From the NCBI GenBank assembly GCA_910586105.1, contig CAJUGU010000102.1:1-15125 (forward strand): a DNA stretch of 15,125 nucleotides, given 5' to 3'. This DNA comes from an uncultured Eubacteriales bacterium. Lineage in GTDB: Bacteria; Bacillota; Clostridia; Oscillospirales; Butyricicoccaceae. The notes beneath the pieces are model-generated. The model did not search any database. It saw only the letters and a list, made by a program, of their open reading frames with translations, and had not been told where the DNA came from. The translations under genes were made by a program, and so were the position numbers. Shown one piece after another: positions 5,888 to 13,663 of this stretch (positions are counted from its first letter, which is position 1; each line of letters starts with the position of its first letter).

Positions 5888-8101
5888 TCAGCGCATCATA
5901 AAGTTATACAGCATGACGGCCGCCTCCTGGCGGGTCATGACGCTGTCAGGGTTGAGCCTGCCCTTGTCGTCGCCTCGCGCAACGCCCAGGCCATAGGCCA
6001 GCGCCGCATAGCCGGTATCGGCTTTGGCGATCGCTCCCGCATCGCTGAACGGGCAGGTGTAGATCCCTTCCACCTTCGCGGCTTCGCCGTAGATGGAAGC
6101 GCCGAGCAGGGTCTTGATGAATGTCAGCCGGTCGACCGCCTGCTCGGGGGCGCGGTCAACAGCCTTTACCAAGTTCTCAGCATACGCCATCGAATACAAA
6201 TTGTCAAGCCCTTCTTTTTCGTCAGGGTCATATTGATAGCCGCAGGCGCTGAGCAGCAGGGTCAGCATCGTCTTCTGATCGAGCGTTGCCTTGGGCCGGA
6301 AACCCTCCCCCGGGAGCCCTACCCCATAGGCGGCAAGCGCTTCGATCTGCGAGCGCCCGAACGCGCCGTCAAGGTCGTTATAGGTATAGGGGCTGGCGTC
6401 GTCAGAGTAAGAATACCAAACCGGTTCGCCGGTCTTGGCATTGATCCCCTGAAAAGTCCGGTCGCTCGGCTCCTGGAAGGCATATGCCGCGACATACCGG
6501 TATGCCAGCATGCCGTCTTCCAACACGGGGTACTCGATATAACGGAGCGCCATGTCGAACGCGTCGAAGCAGGCGGAAACGGCTTCGTCCGCTGGAATGA
6601 TCCCGTCGGCGCTGTCGAATTTGACCTGTTCATCCCAACCGGCGCTCAGCCATTCCACGGTGTTGTCGTTCGCCATCCGGATCGAGATCTGGTTCGAGCG
6701 GAACTGGTAACCGTTCACGGTCTGTGCATACAGCAGCCGGTCGCTGTTTTTCATTTCATAGCTGGTAGACTGCTCCCACTTTTCGGGCAGGTATTTGGCA
6801 AGGAACGCTTCCGCGGCCGTGCGTTGGCTGGCGGTCTGTTCGGTCTGGGGGTCGTCCCAATATGGATTGTAGCTGTAGACCGAGACCAGTTCGTCGGTGC
6901 GCGCATCCACGGTGACGTTTTTGCGGAGCTGCAACAACTCGCCGTCGTAGCCGTCGCCGGCCTGTTCGCGTTCCGCCTCGGTGAGCGGGCGGGTATAACG
7001 CAATACGGCGGTGATTTTGTCGGATTCCCGGTCCTGCGAATAGTTGGCGCGTTCAAGCGTCCAGGCGCTGTCCAGCCCAAGCTCCGGGATGCTGCGCAGC
7101 GCCTTGTCGAGCTGCTCGCGGCTGTGTACGTCCTTCAGCCGTTCGACGGCTTCCAGCTCCGCGCCGCTGAGCGCGGCCTGCGTGCCTCCGCTTTCTCCTG
7201 CCTCGGCTGAGGCGGCGGCGTCTTCGGCATACGCCTGAAACGTCGATTTGGCGCTGCCGTTTGTGCTGGAATACGCGCGGGCCAGTTCGGAAAAGACTTT
7301 CGTCAGATCGACCAGCTTGCCGTCGTCCGCAGTGACAACATAGTCGCCTTCGGTCTCGACCATATACCGCAGTTCGGCGGATTTCCGGTCTTTGCTATAG
7401 GCATAATAAGGGGCCAGTTGGATGGTAGGACGCATCAGCGCGGCGGCTTGTTCAGCCGAAACGGCGGATTTTGCCTCGGCGACCTCGGGATAGGTGGAAG
7501 CGTTGCTGTCGCTGCGCCGGAAGTAAGAAGGGGACAGGGTGTCCGGCCGAAGCTGCACCCGCACGGTCACAGGGGACGGCAGGCCGTAAAATTTCAGGGA
7601 GCCGGAGAAGGTCAGCCCGTCGGATTGCGAGGAACCGGCGCTTTCCAACGTTACCGATTCCTGTTCGTCAAGCAGGGAATCGACGAATTTCTGTGCGGCG
7701 GCAAGGGCCGTGGATTTATCCGACTTGGGGAACGCAGCGGTCAGGCCCCAAAACCGTTGGTTGTCCTCGTCGGTTTGGTAGAGCCGGTAGGCATAGATCT
7801 TGCCGTTTTCATCGGCGGTGACGCTGATATTGGAACCGTCGGATGACCAGTTCAGATCCCACCGCGGGGCGAGCTGGCTGTCGTTGGGTTCGCCATAGAA
7901 GGTGGTGAAATCGTCGCCGATCGCGAGCTGTGATTTCACAGCCTGGGTGACGGCGGTCAGACGGGCGTCAAGCGAACCGGAAGCATCGTCGGCGGAAGGC
8001 CCTTCTACGGCCGGTATGGGGGCCGCAGACGCGGCAAAGGCGGGCGTACCTGCAACGGACAATAAAGATGCCGCGAGGCATATGGAAAGCAGCTTTTTCA
8101 T
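5888..8101 (-). CDS. Exported YcdB/YcdC-like protein with SLH domains
   Basis: 737-aa exported protein. The start MKKLLSICLAASLL at 8101 gives a Sec signal peptide cut after about residue 24 (TPAFA-A), with AGAGAGGTG before the ATG; the frame is open 26 codons further up without a signal. Residues about 45-275 and about 340-560 each look like a YcdB/YcdC (DUF4901-type) unit: W-rich strands, a P-x-S-D-K-S-x-A-L-x-A-A-x-K-F helix, LRPDTLSPSYF and FQGINAKTGEPVWYSYS. The family's function is not established. The C-terminal part (about 575-737) holds three SLH-like motifs; the last is clearest (CPFSDAGAIAKADTGYAALA ... NPDSVMTRQEAAVMLYNFM). SLH domains bind pyruvylated wall polymers. The first two SLH motifs are divergent. 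It sits after the terminator at 8271-8298, so it needs its own promoter; only a weak TAATAG box (8136-8141) was seen. Confidence 0.85.
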   Translation of the reverse strand: MKKLLSICLAASLLSVAGTPAFAASAAPIPAVEGPSADDASGSLDARLTAVTQAVKSQLAIGDDFTTFYGEPNDSQLAPRWDLNWSSDGSNISVTADENGKIYAYRLYQTDEDNQRFWGLTAAFPKSDKSTALAAAQKFVDSLLDEQESVTLESAGSSQSDGLTFSGSLKFYGLPSPVTVRVQLRPDTLSPSYFRRSDSNASTYPEVAEAKSAVSAEQAAALMRPTIQLAPYYAYSKDRKSAELRYMVETEGDYVVTADDGKLVDLTKVFSELARAYSSTNGSAKSTFQAYAEDAAASAEAGESGGTQAALSGAELEAVERLKDVHSREQLDKALRSIPELGLDSAWTLERANYSQDRESDKITAVLRYTRPLTEAEREQAGDGYDGELLQLRKNVTVDARTDELVSVYSYNPYWDDPQTEQTASQRTAAEAFLAKYLPEKWEQSTSYEMKNSDRLLYAQTVNGYQFRSNQISIRMANDNTVEWLSAGWDEQVKFDSADGIIPADEAVSACFDAFDMALRYIEYPVLEDGMLAYRYVAAYAFQEPSDRTFQGINAKTGEPVWYSYSDDASPYTYNDLDGAFGRSQIEALAAYGVGLPGEGFRPKATLDQKTMLTLLLSACGYQYDPDEKEGLDNLYSMAYAENLVKAVDRAPEQAVDRLTFIKTLLGASIYGEAAKVEGIYTCPFSDAGAIAKADTGYAALAYGLGVARGDDKGRLNPDSVMTRQEAAVMLYNFMMR

Positions 8102-8235
8102 AGGATGCACCTCTCTCTGAAATTTATTCGACACCCTATTAGACGGGTACCGGAGGGGAAAAGTTCCCGCTCCCGCCAAAATTTTTCGAGCGTGCGCCGC
8201 CGCCTTCGGCTTAGTAGATACCAGCCCTGAAACAG

Positions 8236-8262
8236 CCCTGTTCGGAAGCCTTCCGGACAGGG
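8236..8262. repeat. Near-perfect 27-bp inverted repeat
   Basis: Two 13-nt arms (8236-8248 and 8250-8262) pair around a single central base, with one T-G wobble. It follows the terminator at 8271-8298 in the minus direction. It lacks a T-run and may be a backup terminator or an operator for the 5888-8101 gene. Confidence 0.65.
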
Positions 8263-8270
8263 CGAATCAG

Positions 8271-8298
8271 AAAAGCCGGGACGGATTTCCGTCCCGGC
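8271..8298 (-). terminator. Intrinsic terminator after the 387-aa SLH gene
   Basis: On the minus strand a perfect 10-bp stem GCCGGGACGG/CCGTCCCGGC with loop AAAT is followed by TTTTC. It lies 25 bp after the stop and separates the two-gene surface operon from the YcdB-like gene. Confidence 0.92.
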
Positions 8299-8323
8299 CT
8301 TCCATGATACAGTTTGCCGCCGG

Positions 8324-9487
8324 TTAATCTGCGACTTGCGTATAGAAGTTCATCAAGATCTGAGCAACTTCGGCACGGGTCGCCGTGCCCGTGGGATCGA
8401 GACGGCCGCCGGATTTACCGGTCAGCAGCCCGGAACCGACCGCCCACCGGACGGATTCCGCCGCCCAGCTGGAAGTCGACGCCCCGTCAACGAAAGAGCC
8501 CAGTTCCGCGTTTGCGCTGGTACCGTAACCCTTCACGCTGGCGTAGCGGTAGAGGATGGAAGCGAGCTGCTCGCGGGTGATGGAGTCGTTCGGCCCGAAA
8601 TTGCCGGCGCCGTAGCCGTCCATCAGGCCCTGCGACGCCGCCCACGAGACCGCGCCCGCGAACCAGTCGCTGGACTTCACGTCCGGGAAGGTACGCGTGC
8701 CGGAGCCGGAAGCGCCTTCGACGTTATACAGGATCTGCGCCATCATGCTCCGGGTGAGGTTATCGTTGGGCGAAAACAGGCCGTTGTTCCCCGCCATCAT
8801 GCCGCGCTCGGCGACGAACGCGACCGCGCTGGCGTACCAATCGGTAGCCGCAACGTCGCGGAAGGACTGCGCCGGCGCAAAGTCGACCGATTCGCTGAGC
8901 TTAAAACTGGTGGTGATGGTGACATCATCGCCCGGCATGGTGAACGAAAATACGTTATCGCCTTCATCGGTCAGTTTGACGGCCGAACCGTCGGAGGTGA
9001 CCTTGATCGAATCGAGTTCATACCCATCGTCAGGCTTGACGGTGATCGTCACCTTATCGCCCTTTGACGGCTTCTTCGGAGAGATCGACACGGCGCCGTG
9101 CGAACCGGTCTTTATGCTGACCTCGCCGCCCGCAGTCGCCGGGACGATTGTGTTGTGCGACTTGTTCCCGCCGCCGTTGCTCGGCGGAGTGGGGTTCACC
9201 GGCGTAGCCGGCTTGCTGCCAAGGTCATTGCCGTTGACCTTGTCGATTGTGCTGGTATTCACATCGCTGATGACGACATCGCCATTATCATTCACCGTGC
9301 CCTCGACGATGTTGGAATCGCCTTTGCCGTTGGTGATGGTAACGTCGACCGTCGAGCCTGCGCTTGCTTCGCCGCCTGCGCCCGGAACGACAATGGTCGA
9401 GCCGTCAACATAGGCATTGTCAGCAGCGAAAGCAGTCGTGCCAAGCGCGCTGAGGCACAGGGCGAGAGATATAATACGTCTTTTCAT
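8324..9487 (-). CDS. Exported protein with InlB-type repeat and three SLH domains
   Basis: 387-aa surface protein. Signal peptide 1-21 (MKRRIISLALCLS...AFA). A small N-terminal domain (about 22-85) of unknown type is rich in G, D, V and T. A Pro/Asn/Gly linker (about 90-111) leads to a domain at about 117-196 with the GDKVTITVKPDDGYELDSI and FSFTMPGDDVTITTSF pattern of InlB B-repeat-like bacterial domains. Three well-kept SLH domains follow (about 207-262, 267-326, 330-385), each with the ITR-type motif (TRSMMA, TREQLA, TRAEVA) needed for binding wall polymer. GGGGAG (9495-9500) precedes the ATG. It starts 20 bp after the stop of the 1057-aa gene, so the two are almost surely one operon. The SLH part is far closer to consensus than in the 737-aa protein. 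Confidence 0.95.
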   Translation of the reverse strand: MKRRIISLALCLSALGTTAFAADNAYVDGSTIVVPGAGGEASAGSTVDVTITNGKGDSNIVEGTVNDNGDVVISDVNTSTIDKVNGNDLGSKPATPVNPTPPSNGGGNKSHNTIVPATAGGEVSIKTGSHGAVSISPKKPSKGDKVTITVKPDDGYELDSIKVTSDGSAVKLTDEGDNVFSFTMPGDDVTITTSFKLSESVDFAPAQSFRDVAATDWYASAVAFVAERGMMAGNNGLFSPNDNLTRSMMAQILYNVEGASGSGTRTFPDVKSSDWFAGAVSWAASQGLMDGYGAGNFGPNDSITREQLASILYRYASVKGYGTSANAELGSFVDGASTSSWAAESVRWAVGSGLLTGKSGGRLDPTGTATRAEVAQILMNFYTQVAD

Positions 9488-9507
9488 AATTCGTCTCCCC
9501 TTTACCC

Positions 9508-12500
9508 TCAGTTGCCGGAAACGTTGTTGTTTGCGGTATCATCTGCGGCGGTCTTGTTTACGATGATCGTCCCCGTTTTCTTTTCAGCATTTGTGGACTC
9601 GGTGCTGTTCGTGATGGTGCCTTCCCAAACTCTGACCCTGGCGTCAGTGGGAGCGCCGAAGGATACAACACCCTTGTCATTAGCGGTTGTGTAGAATACG
9701 GGACCGATCACAGGAAGTCCGGAATCATCGGCAGGCATTACCTGGATTGTGCAGGCGCTGCCTGCATCAAAACCAGCGACGGTAATCTTGTAGGTCATAA
9801 GCGTAGTGTCAACAAGCTTTTCAACCTTGTAAACAAGACCTTCTGGGTCGGGATCTTCCGTTGTGTCGTCCGAGACGTTCTGTTCGTCCGTAACAACGAA
9901 CTGGGTCAGGTGGTTGACAGTACCCTCGATCACGCCGGTTTGCGAGTCGTAATCAGAAGACGCGATCGCCTTGATTGTTTTTGCAGCCGGGTCATAATAA
10001 GCCAGCGTAGTGGATTCGCTCAGACCAGTGTCGATTTCAAAATGCAGCTGAATCGGCGCTTCCAGATTCTTGACCGCAATTTCGGTACCGTTGGACTCGA
10101 TCTTTACTTCATAGGAAGCTGCAATCTCAACATCAGCAGCCACTTCCGGCGCGGTGGTTTCTTCCACGACCAGAGTCAGGGGCTTGCTGCTGTTGTCGGT
10201 CAGGATTTCTTGAGGCAAAGTTACCGTGCCCGCTTCCGCAACGATTTTGACCGAAGCTGCTTCCGCAAGCGTTTCAACGGCTTTCTGATCAAGCGCAATC
10301 GAAGAGGCGTCGGCTGCGGAGATTGTGACCGTGCCAAGCGTAGCGTCTGCAACGTCGCTGACATGATCCGAATCGTTCACCGCCGCTTCGATGGCCTTAT
10401 TGACCAGGTCTTCGCTGACGGAGGCGGAGCCGTTGCTGGCAGCCGGTGCTTCTACGGTAGGATGTACAATGCCGTCTTTCTCAAACGTGACCGCCACGAT
10501 CACGGGCGCGTTCGGCATGGTGAAGGTGTAGGTGTCGCCGTCTGCGTCGTCCACCACGGTATCGTCCAAAGTAATCATTGCAACATGATAGCCTTCGACC
10601 GGGTGGATGGTAACCGTAACGGTTTCACCCGTTGCCGCCTGAACCTTGTCTGCTTCTGCAGTGCCGCCGACGTTCGGTGTAGCGGTAACGCTGACGTTGA
10701 ACTTCTGGACATCCGCTGTCACGGTGAATTCCTTGGTGAGGGTGAGCGTTTCTTCCGCGATCGCCGCCGTTTCATCGTCAATCTTGCAGGTCACGTCAGC
10801 GCCGAGCTGATGCTTGCCTGTGTCCGTGATCGTCAGCTTGATGGCAACGGTATACGTACCGGCAGATACGGTTGCGGGCGTCTCAACAGTTTCGCCGTCC
10901 TTTGTCCAGATGATGGAATCAACGGTTACGGCTTCTGCGGGAACAGTGGTAACCGTTGCGCTTGTCGGAAGGCTGTCGCCGACCTTCAAACCGTTCGGCG
11001 CAAGGGAAACTGCAATGCTGGTGATATCAACGGGCAGGTTCGGCTGCTCGCCTTCGCCCAGCAGGGTGATATTGGCGTCGGTAACGGCTGCGCCGTTTAC
11101 GGTCACATTAGCCTTGCTCAGGGCGTAATTCCCGGCGGAAGCAGCTACGACCACAACATAGGAGCCGTTGACAACTTCCTTATCGATTGTGTACGCGCCG
11201 TTTGCGTCAGTCGTGCCGGTACCGAAAGCAGTCTCGAAGTCGGTATCGCTTGCGGCATACAGGCTGACGGTAATCCCCGAAAGGTCGTCAACCGAGGCCG
11301 TGCCCTCGGAAACAGTGCCGCTTACAGCATAAGTAGGAGCGGGAACATCCTCTTGCAGCGTGATTTCGACATCGGTAGCGTTCGCACCGTCAACCGTGAC
11401 CTGTGCGGAGCTTTCGGCATAGGAGCCGGAAACCGCTGCTACGACTGCTTCATAAGAGCCGTCGGCAACATCGGCAATGCTGAAAGCACCGTCCTCAGTG
11501 GTGACAGCAGAGCCGGCGCTATCGCCACGGGTACCATCGTTGAGCTTATACAGGGTAACGGTGATACCAGTGAGATCGGTGACATCGGTTTTGCCAGCTG
11601 CAACGGAACCGCTAACGGTGTAGGTAGAGGCAGGCGACGTGTCTTCACCTTGCAGCGTGATTTCAACATCGGTAACGTTCGCGCCGTCAACCGTGACCTG
11701 TGCAGAGCTTTCGGCATGGGAGCCGGAAACCGCTGCTACGACTGCTTCATAAGAGCCGTCGGCAACATCGGCAATGCTGAAAGCACCGTCCTCAGTGGTG
11801 ACAGCAGAGCCGGCGCTATCGCCACGGGTACCATCGTTGAGCTTATACAGGGTAACGGTGATACCAGTGAGCTCGGTGACGCCGGTTTTGCCAGCTGCAA
11901 CGGAACCGCTAACGGTGTAGGTTGTGGCAGGCGGAGTGTCTTCACCTTGCAGCGTGATATCAGCATTTGTAACGGCTGCGCCGTTCACGGTCACATCAGA
12001 CTTGCTCAGGGCGTAATTCCCGATGGAAGCAGCTACGACCACAACATAAGAGCCGTCGGCAACTTCATTATCGATCGTGTACGCGCCGTTTGCGTCAGTC
12101 GTGCCGGTGCCTAAAGCAGTCTCGAAGTCGGTGTCGCTTGCGGCATACAGGCTGACAGTGATGCCCGAAAGGTCGCTAACCTGGGTATCGCCCTTGGAAA
12201 CGCTGCCGCTTACCGCGTATGTAGTGGCTTCGGTTGCGACAGCGCCGGCAATCGTGATATCGATTGTGGCGGGATCGGTTTCAGCGCCATTGGTGAACGT
12301 AACCGCGTTCGCAGGAAGCGTCCAAGACGCAGCGACTTCACCCTCCGCTGCCTTGTAGGTCAGGGTGATTTCACCAGACAGTTCTGTCTTGTCGGCATCC
12401 GCACCGTATGAAAGGGTAGCGGTAAGGGCTTTAGTAGTTTCTGCTGTGGGATTTTCGCCGGGGTTGAGATAGCCGCCCAAAGCCAAAGTGTAGCTGCTAT

Positions 12501-12681
12501 CGCTGTCAGCCTTTGACAGGCTGCCTGTTACGGTTGTAACGTCCGTGCTATCCGCTGCGAATGAAATGGTAACGCCGGTTAAATCCGCTGGGAGTGTAGC
12601 GTCCGCCGCGAACGCCGTGACCGGCAGCAGCGTCAACATCATGCAAACGGTCAGGATGCATGATAAAATTCTTTTCCTCAT
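9508..12681 (-). CDS. Large repeat-containing surface protein
   Basis: 1057-aa exported protein. The start MRKRILSCIL at 12681 has GGAGG 11 nt upstream (12693-12697); signal peptide 1-26 (AFA-AD). Residues 27-150 form a beta-rich head. Four repeats of about 94 residues follow at 154-247 (A), 254-347 (B), 353-443 (B') and 450-543 (A'). Each has Y-x-VSGSV, LxGITVxLY, a DGAFSIADVADGSY or DANGAYTID turn, and VTVxGA, the pattern of CarboxypepD-reg/SpaA-like beta-sandwich stalk domains. Then come an Ig-like domain (about 551-655), an InlB-type repeat (660-735), a helix-containing module (about 755-840) and a TTLAYYDPAAKTIKA module (about 885-932). There is no SLH, LPXTG or C-terminal membrane helix; the tail (1021-1057) is polar. 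Probably a stalk or adhesion protein held by another surface protein, such as the adjacent SLH protein. Only four Cys; Thr, Val and Ala dominate. Confidence 0.9.
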   Translation of the reverse strand: MRKRILSCILTVCMMLTLLPVTAFAADATLPADLTGVTISFAADSTDVTTVTGSLSKADSDSSYTLALGGYLNPGENPTAETTKALTATLSYGADADKTELSGEITLTYKAAEGEVAASWTLPANAVTFTNGAETDPATIDITIAGAVATEATTYAVSGSVSKGDTQVSDLSGITVSLYAASDTDFETALGTGTTDANGAYTIDNEVADGSYVVVVAASIGNYALSKSDVTVNGAAVTNADITLQGEDTPPATTYTVSGSVAAGKTGVTELTGITVTLYKLNDGTRGDSAGSAVTTEDGAFSIADVADGSYEAVVAAVSGSHAESSAQVTVDGANVTDVEITLQGEDTSPASTYTVSGSVAAGKTDVTDLTGITVTLYKLNDGTRGDSAGSAVTTEDGAFSIADVADGSYEAVVAAVSGSYAESSAQVTVDGANATDVEITLQEDVPAPTYAVSGTVSEGTASVDDLSGITVSLYAASDTDFETAFGTGTTDANGAYTIDKEVVNGSYVVVVAASAGNYALSKANVTVNGAAVTDANITLLGEGEQPNLPVDITSIAVSLAPNGLKVGDSLPTSATVTTVPAEAVTVDSIIWTKDGETVETPATVSAGTYTVAIKLTITDTGKHQLGADVTCKIDDETAAIAEETLTLTKEFTVTADVQKFNVSVTATPNVGGTAEADKVQAATGETVTVTIHPVEGYHVAMITLDDTVVDDADGDTYTFTMPNAPVIVAVTFEKDGIVHPTVEAPAASNGSASVSEDLVNKAIEAAVNDSDHVSDVADATLGTVTISAADASSIALDQKAVETLAEAASVKIVAEAGTVTLPQEILTDNSSKPLTLVVEETTAPEVAADVEIAASYEVKIESNGTEIAVKNLEAPIQLHFEIDTGLSESTTLAYYDPAAKTIKAIASSDYDSQTGVIEGTVNHLTQFVVTDEQNVSDDTTEDPDPEGLVYKVEKLVDTTLMTYKITVAGFDAGSACTIQVMPADDSGLPVIGPVFYTTANDKGVVSFGAPTDARVRVWEGTITNSTESTNAEKKTGTIIVNKTAADDTANNNVSGN
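11053..12222 (-). repeat. Four stalk repeats in the order A-B-B'-A'
   Basis: DNA repeats within the surface protein gene. B' and B are 297 bp apart and almost identical: over about 265 bp from 11391 and 11688 I count about nine differences, including a block of roughly 150 bp with none. A' (11053-11334) and A (11941-12222) are close to 90% alike by eye. B and A types differ clearly from each other. This points to recent duplication or gene conversion of the inner pair. Confidence 0.9.
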
Positions 12682-12922
12682 GATTGGGAAAACCTCCTGA
12701 AATTTTGGTTGTTTGATCGGTGTCCAGCCAAAACCGGAGGCCCTCGGCCATAAAGAGGACTGCCTCTTGCCAGATTCCAAAGAAAGATCTGTTGCATCAT
12801 CCGATACCCCCCCTTTTCCTGCAAACTGCAAATCGATGGTGTGCGATGTTGGTGATTAAAAAGTGAAAAAGCGTACATTTTTGCAAACGGGAAGAGGCTG
12901 TCACGATTTTGCAAAAAAGTCC

Positions 12923-12951
12923 TTGTAAATTGCCGATTTCTGTGATATTCT
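12923..12951 (+). promoter_or_regulatory. Plus-strand sigma-A promoter, extended -10
   Basis: TTGTAA (12923-12928), 17-bp spacer, TATTCT (12946-12951) with a TGA extension just before it. It would start RNA near 12958, reading towards the ACT-domain gene. Its -10 overlaps that of the minus-strand promoter. Confidence 0.6.
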
Positions 12952-12976
12952 ATTAATAAAAGAAATGTTGTGTGAT
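12948..12976 (-). promoter_or_regulatory. Possible promoter of the two-gene surface operon
   Basis: On the minus strand: ATCACA (12971-12976, four of six), 17-bp spacer, TAGAAT (12948-12953, five of six). It would give a 5' leader of about 260 nt. That leader carries an AAGAGG-cagt-CCTCTT hairpin (12753-12768) and a run of seven C on the plus strand (12807-12813). Confidence 0.45.
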
Positions 12977-13003
12977 TGACAGGAATGTACACGTTCTTGT
13001 AAA
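12976..13003 (+). promoter_or_regulatory. Second possible plus-strand promoter
   Basis: A perfect -35 TTGACA (12976-12981), 16-bp spacer, then TGTAAA (12998-13003, four of six). It may be an alternative start for the leader RNA of the ACT/UPF0210 operon. Confidence 0.4.
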
Positions 13004-13092
13004 TTGGCCTGTTTACAGGATGTACGCATTTTTGCAGGCCACGGGCGCAAAAGCGGAGCCAATCCCCGGGATTCGGCTGATTTTATGGGAAA

Positions 13093-13122
13093 GGCAGTCC
13101 AAAACGGACGGCCTTTTCGTTT
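13093..13122 (+). terminator. Internal intrinsic terminator in the ACT-gene leader
   Basis: An 8-bp stem GGCAGTCC/GGACGGCC with one A-G mismatch, loop AAAAC, followed by TTTTCGTTT. It lies 247 bp before the ACT gene with no plus-strand gene upstream, so it ends only RNA started nearby. An attenuator or the end of a small RNA is the likely role. Confidence 0.6.
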
Positions 13123-13350
13123 GTCCGGAATGGCTGTGCAGAGGTGTCCGCTGCGGCATACAGCCCGAAAACCCGACCGGTCCCGGTGGGGGTTCCAGCC
13201 CCGCCCGGCGAAAAACAGCCGCAGTCCCGGCAAAAAGGCTGCTGACTGTGCGAAAATATGGGTTGCCAAACCGGCGATTTCGTTTTACACTATATAAGAG
13301 TATAACAGCTGCGCTGCGCGACAAAACGCGATTTTTACGCGCGCTGGATT
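13123..13350 (+). promoter_or_regulatory. Upstream region of the ACT gene with TATAA boxes
   Basis: Non-coding. It is mostly GC-rich with small hairpins (for example GGGG-gttccag-CCCC near 13186-13202). An AT-rich island at 13283-13306 contains TATAAG (13293-13298) and TATAAC (13301-13306), about 65-75 bp before the start codon, probably a -10 region. A matching -35 is weak (TTTCGT, 13278-13283). This could supply transcription below the terminator. Confidence 0.4.
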
Positions 13351-13368
13351 TTTAGGAGGTTTCCACAA

Positions 13369-13641
13369 ATGAAGAAAGCAGTCATAACCGTTGTCGGCAA
13401 GGATGCGACCGGCATTATATATAAGGTGACAGGCGTCCTGTTCCATCGCAACGCGAACGTGTTGGACATCACCCAGACGATCATGCAGGAAATGTTTTCG
13501 ATGATTATGCTGGTTGACATCGGGATGCTGAACATTTCCTTTGACCAGCTCGTGCAGGAGCTGAACCAGCTCGGCGCGGAAAACGCCCTGTCCATCCACT
13601 GCCAGCACGAGGACATTTTCAACTCGATGCACACGATTTAA
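13369..13641 (+). CDS. ACT-domain protein, UPF0237 family
   Basis: 90-aa protein that is one ACT domain, full length for UPF0237. ACT domains bind small ligands such as amino acids and often work as dimers. The first strand MKKAVITVVGKDATGIIYKV contains the typical V-G-K-D-x-x-G-I turn where ligand binds at the dimer face in relatives; FHRNANVLDITQTIM follows. AGGAGG (13354-13359) is 9 nt before the ATG. It is followed after 22 bp by the UPF0210 gene, a pairing kept in many Firmicutes and archaea, so the ACT protein is probably a regulator or subunit of UPF0210. Ligand and function are unknown. Confidence 0.95.
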   Translation: MKKAVITVVGKDATGIIYKVTGVLFHRNANVLDITQTIMQEMFSMIMLVDIGMLNISFDQLVQELNQLGAENALSIHCQHEDIFNSMHTI

Positions 13642-13663
13642 CGGAAGGGGGAGCGTTTCAGCC

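Larger units (their letters stand above)
12958..13122 (+). ncRNA. Structured leader or small RNA ending in a terminator
   Basis: From the predicted start near 12958, the plus strand can form a GGCCTG/CAGGCC stem (13006-13011 with 13035-13040), then a 9-bp hairpin AGCC-AATCC/GGATT-c-GGCT (13057-13078), then a terminator (13093-13122). No gene fits inside. It is either an attenuating leader of the ACT/UPF0210 operon or a free RNA of about 165 nt. It matches no riboswitch core I know. Confidence 0.4.

Noticed and set aside
5642..7210. A 522-codon plus-strand frame over the YcdB-like gene
   Set aside because: Antisense shadow starting in a spacer; no ribosome binding site and no recognisable domain.
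9508..9600. LPXTG sorting signal at the C-terminus of the 1057-aa protein
   Set aside because: The tail ends ADDTANNNVSGN with no LPxTG, hydrophobic helix or basic end.
9910..12114. A 734-codon plus-strand open frame opposite the surface repeat gene
   Set aside because: Its apparent repeats are the reverse reading of the A-B-B'-A' units; there is no start signal, and the minus-strand frame has signal peptide, ribosome binding site and domains.
12700..12800. Riboswitch in the leader of the 1057-aa gene
   Set aside because: Only a 6-bp hairpin and a few GC pairs are visible, with no known core and no terminator.
13035..13080. Cyclic di-GMP-I-like riboswitch (GCGCAAAAGC)
   Set aside because: The GGCAAACC half, the tetraloop-receptor layout and the second core strand are missing; the likeness is a few bases only.
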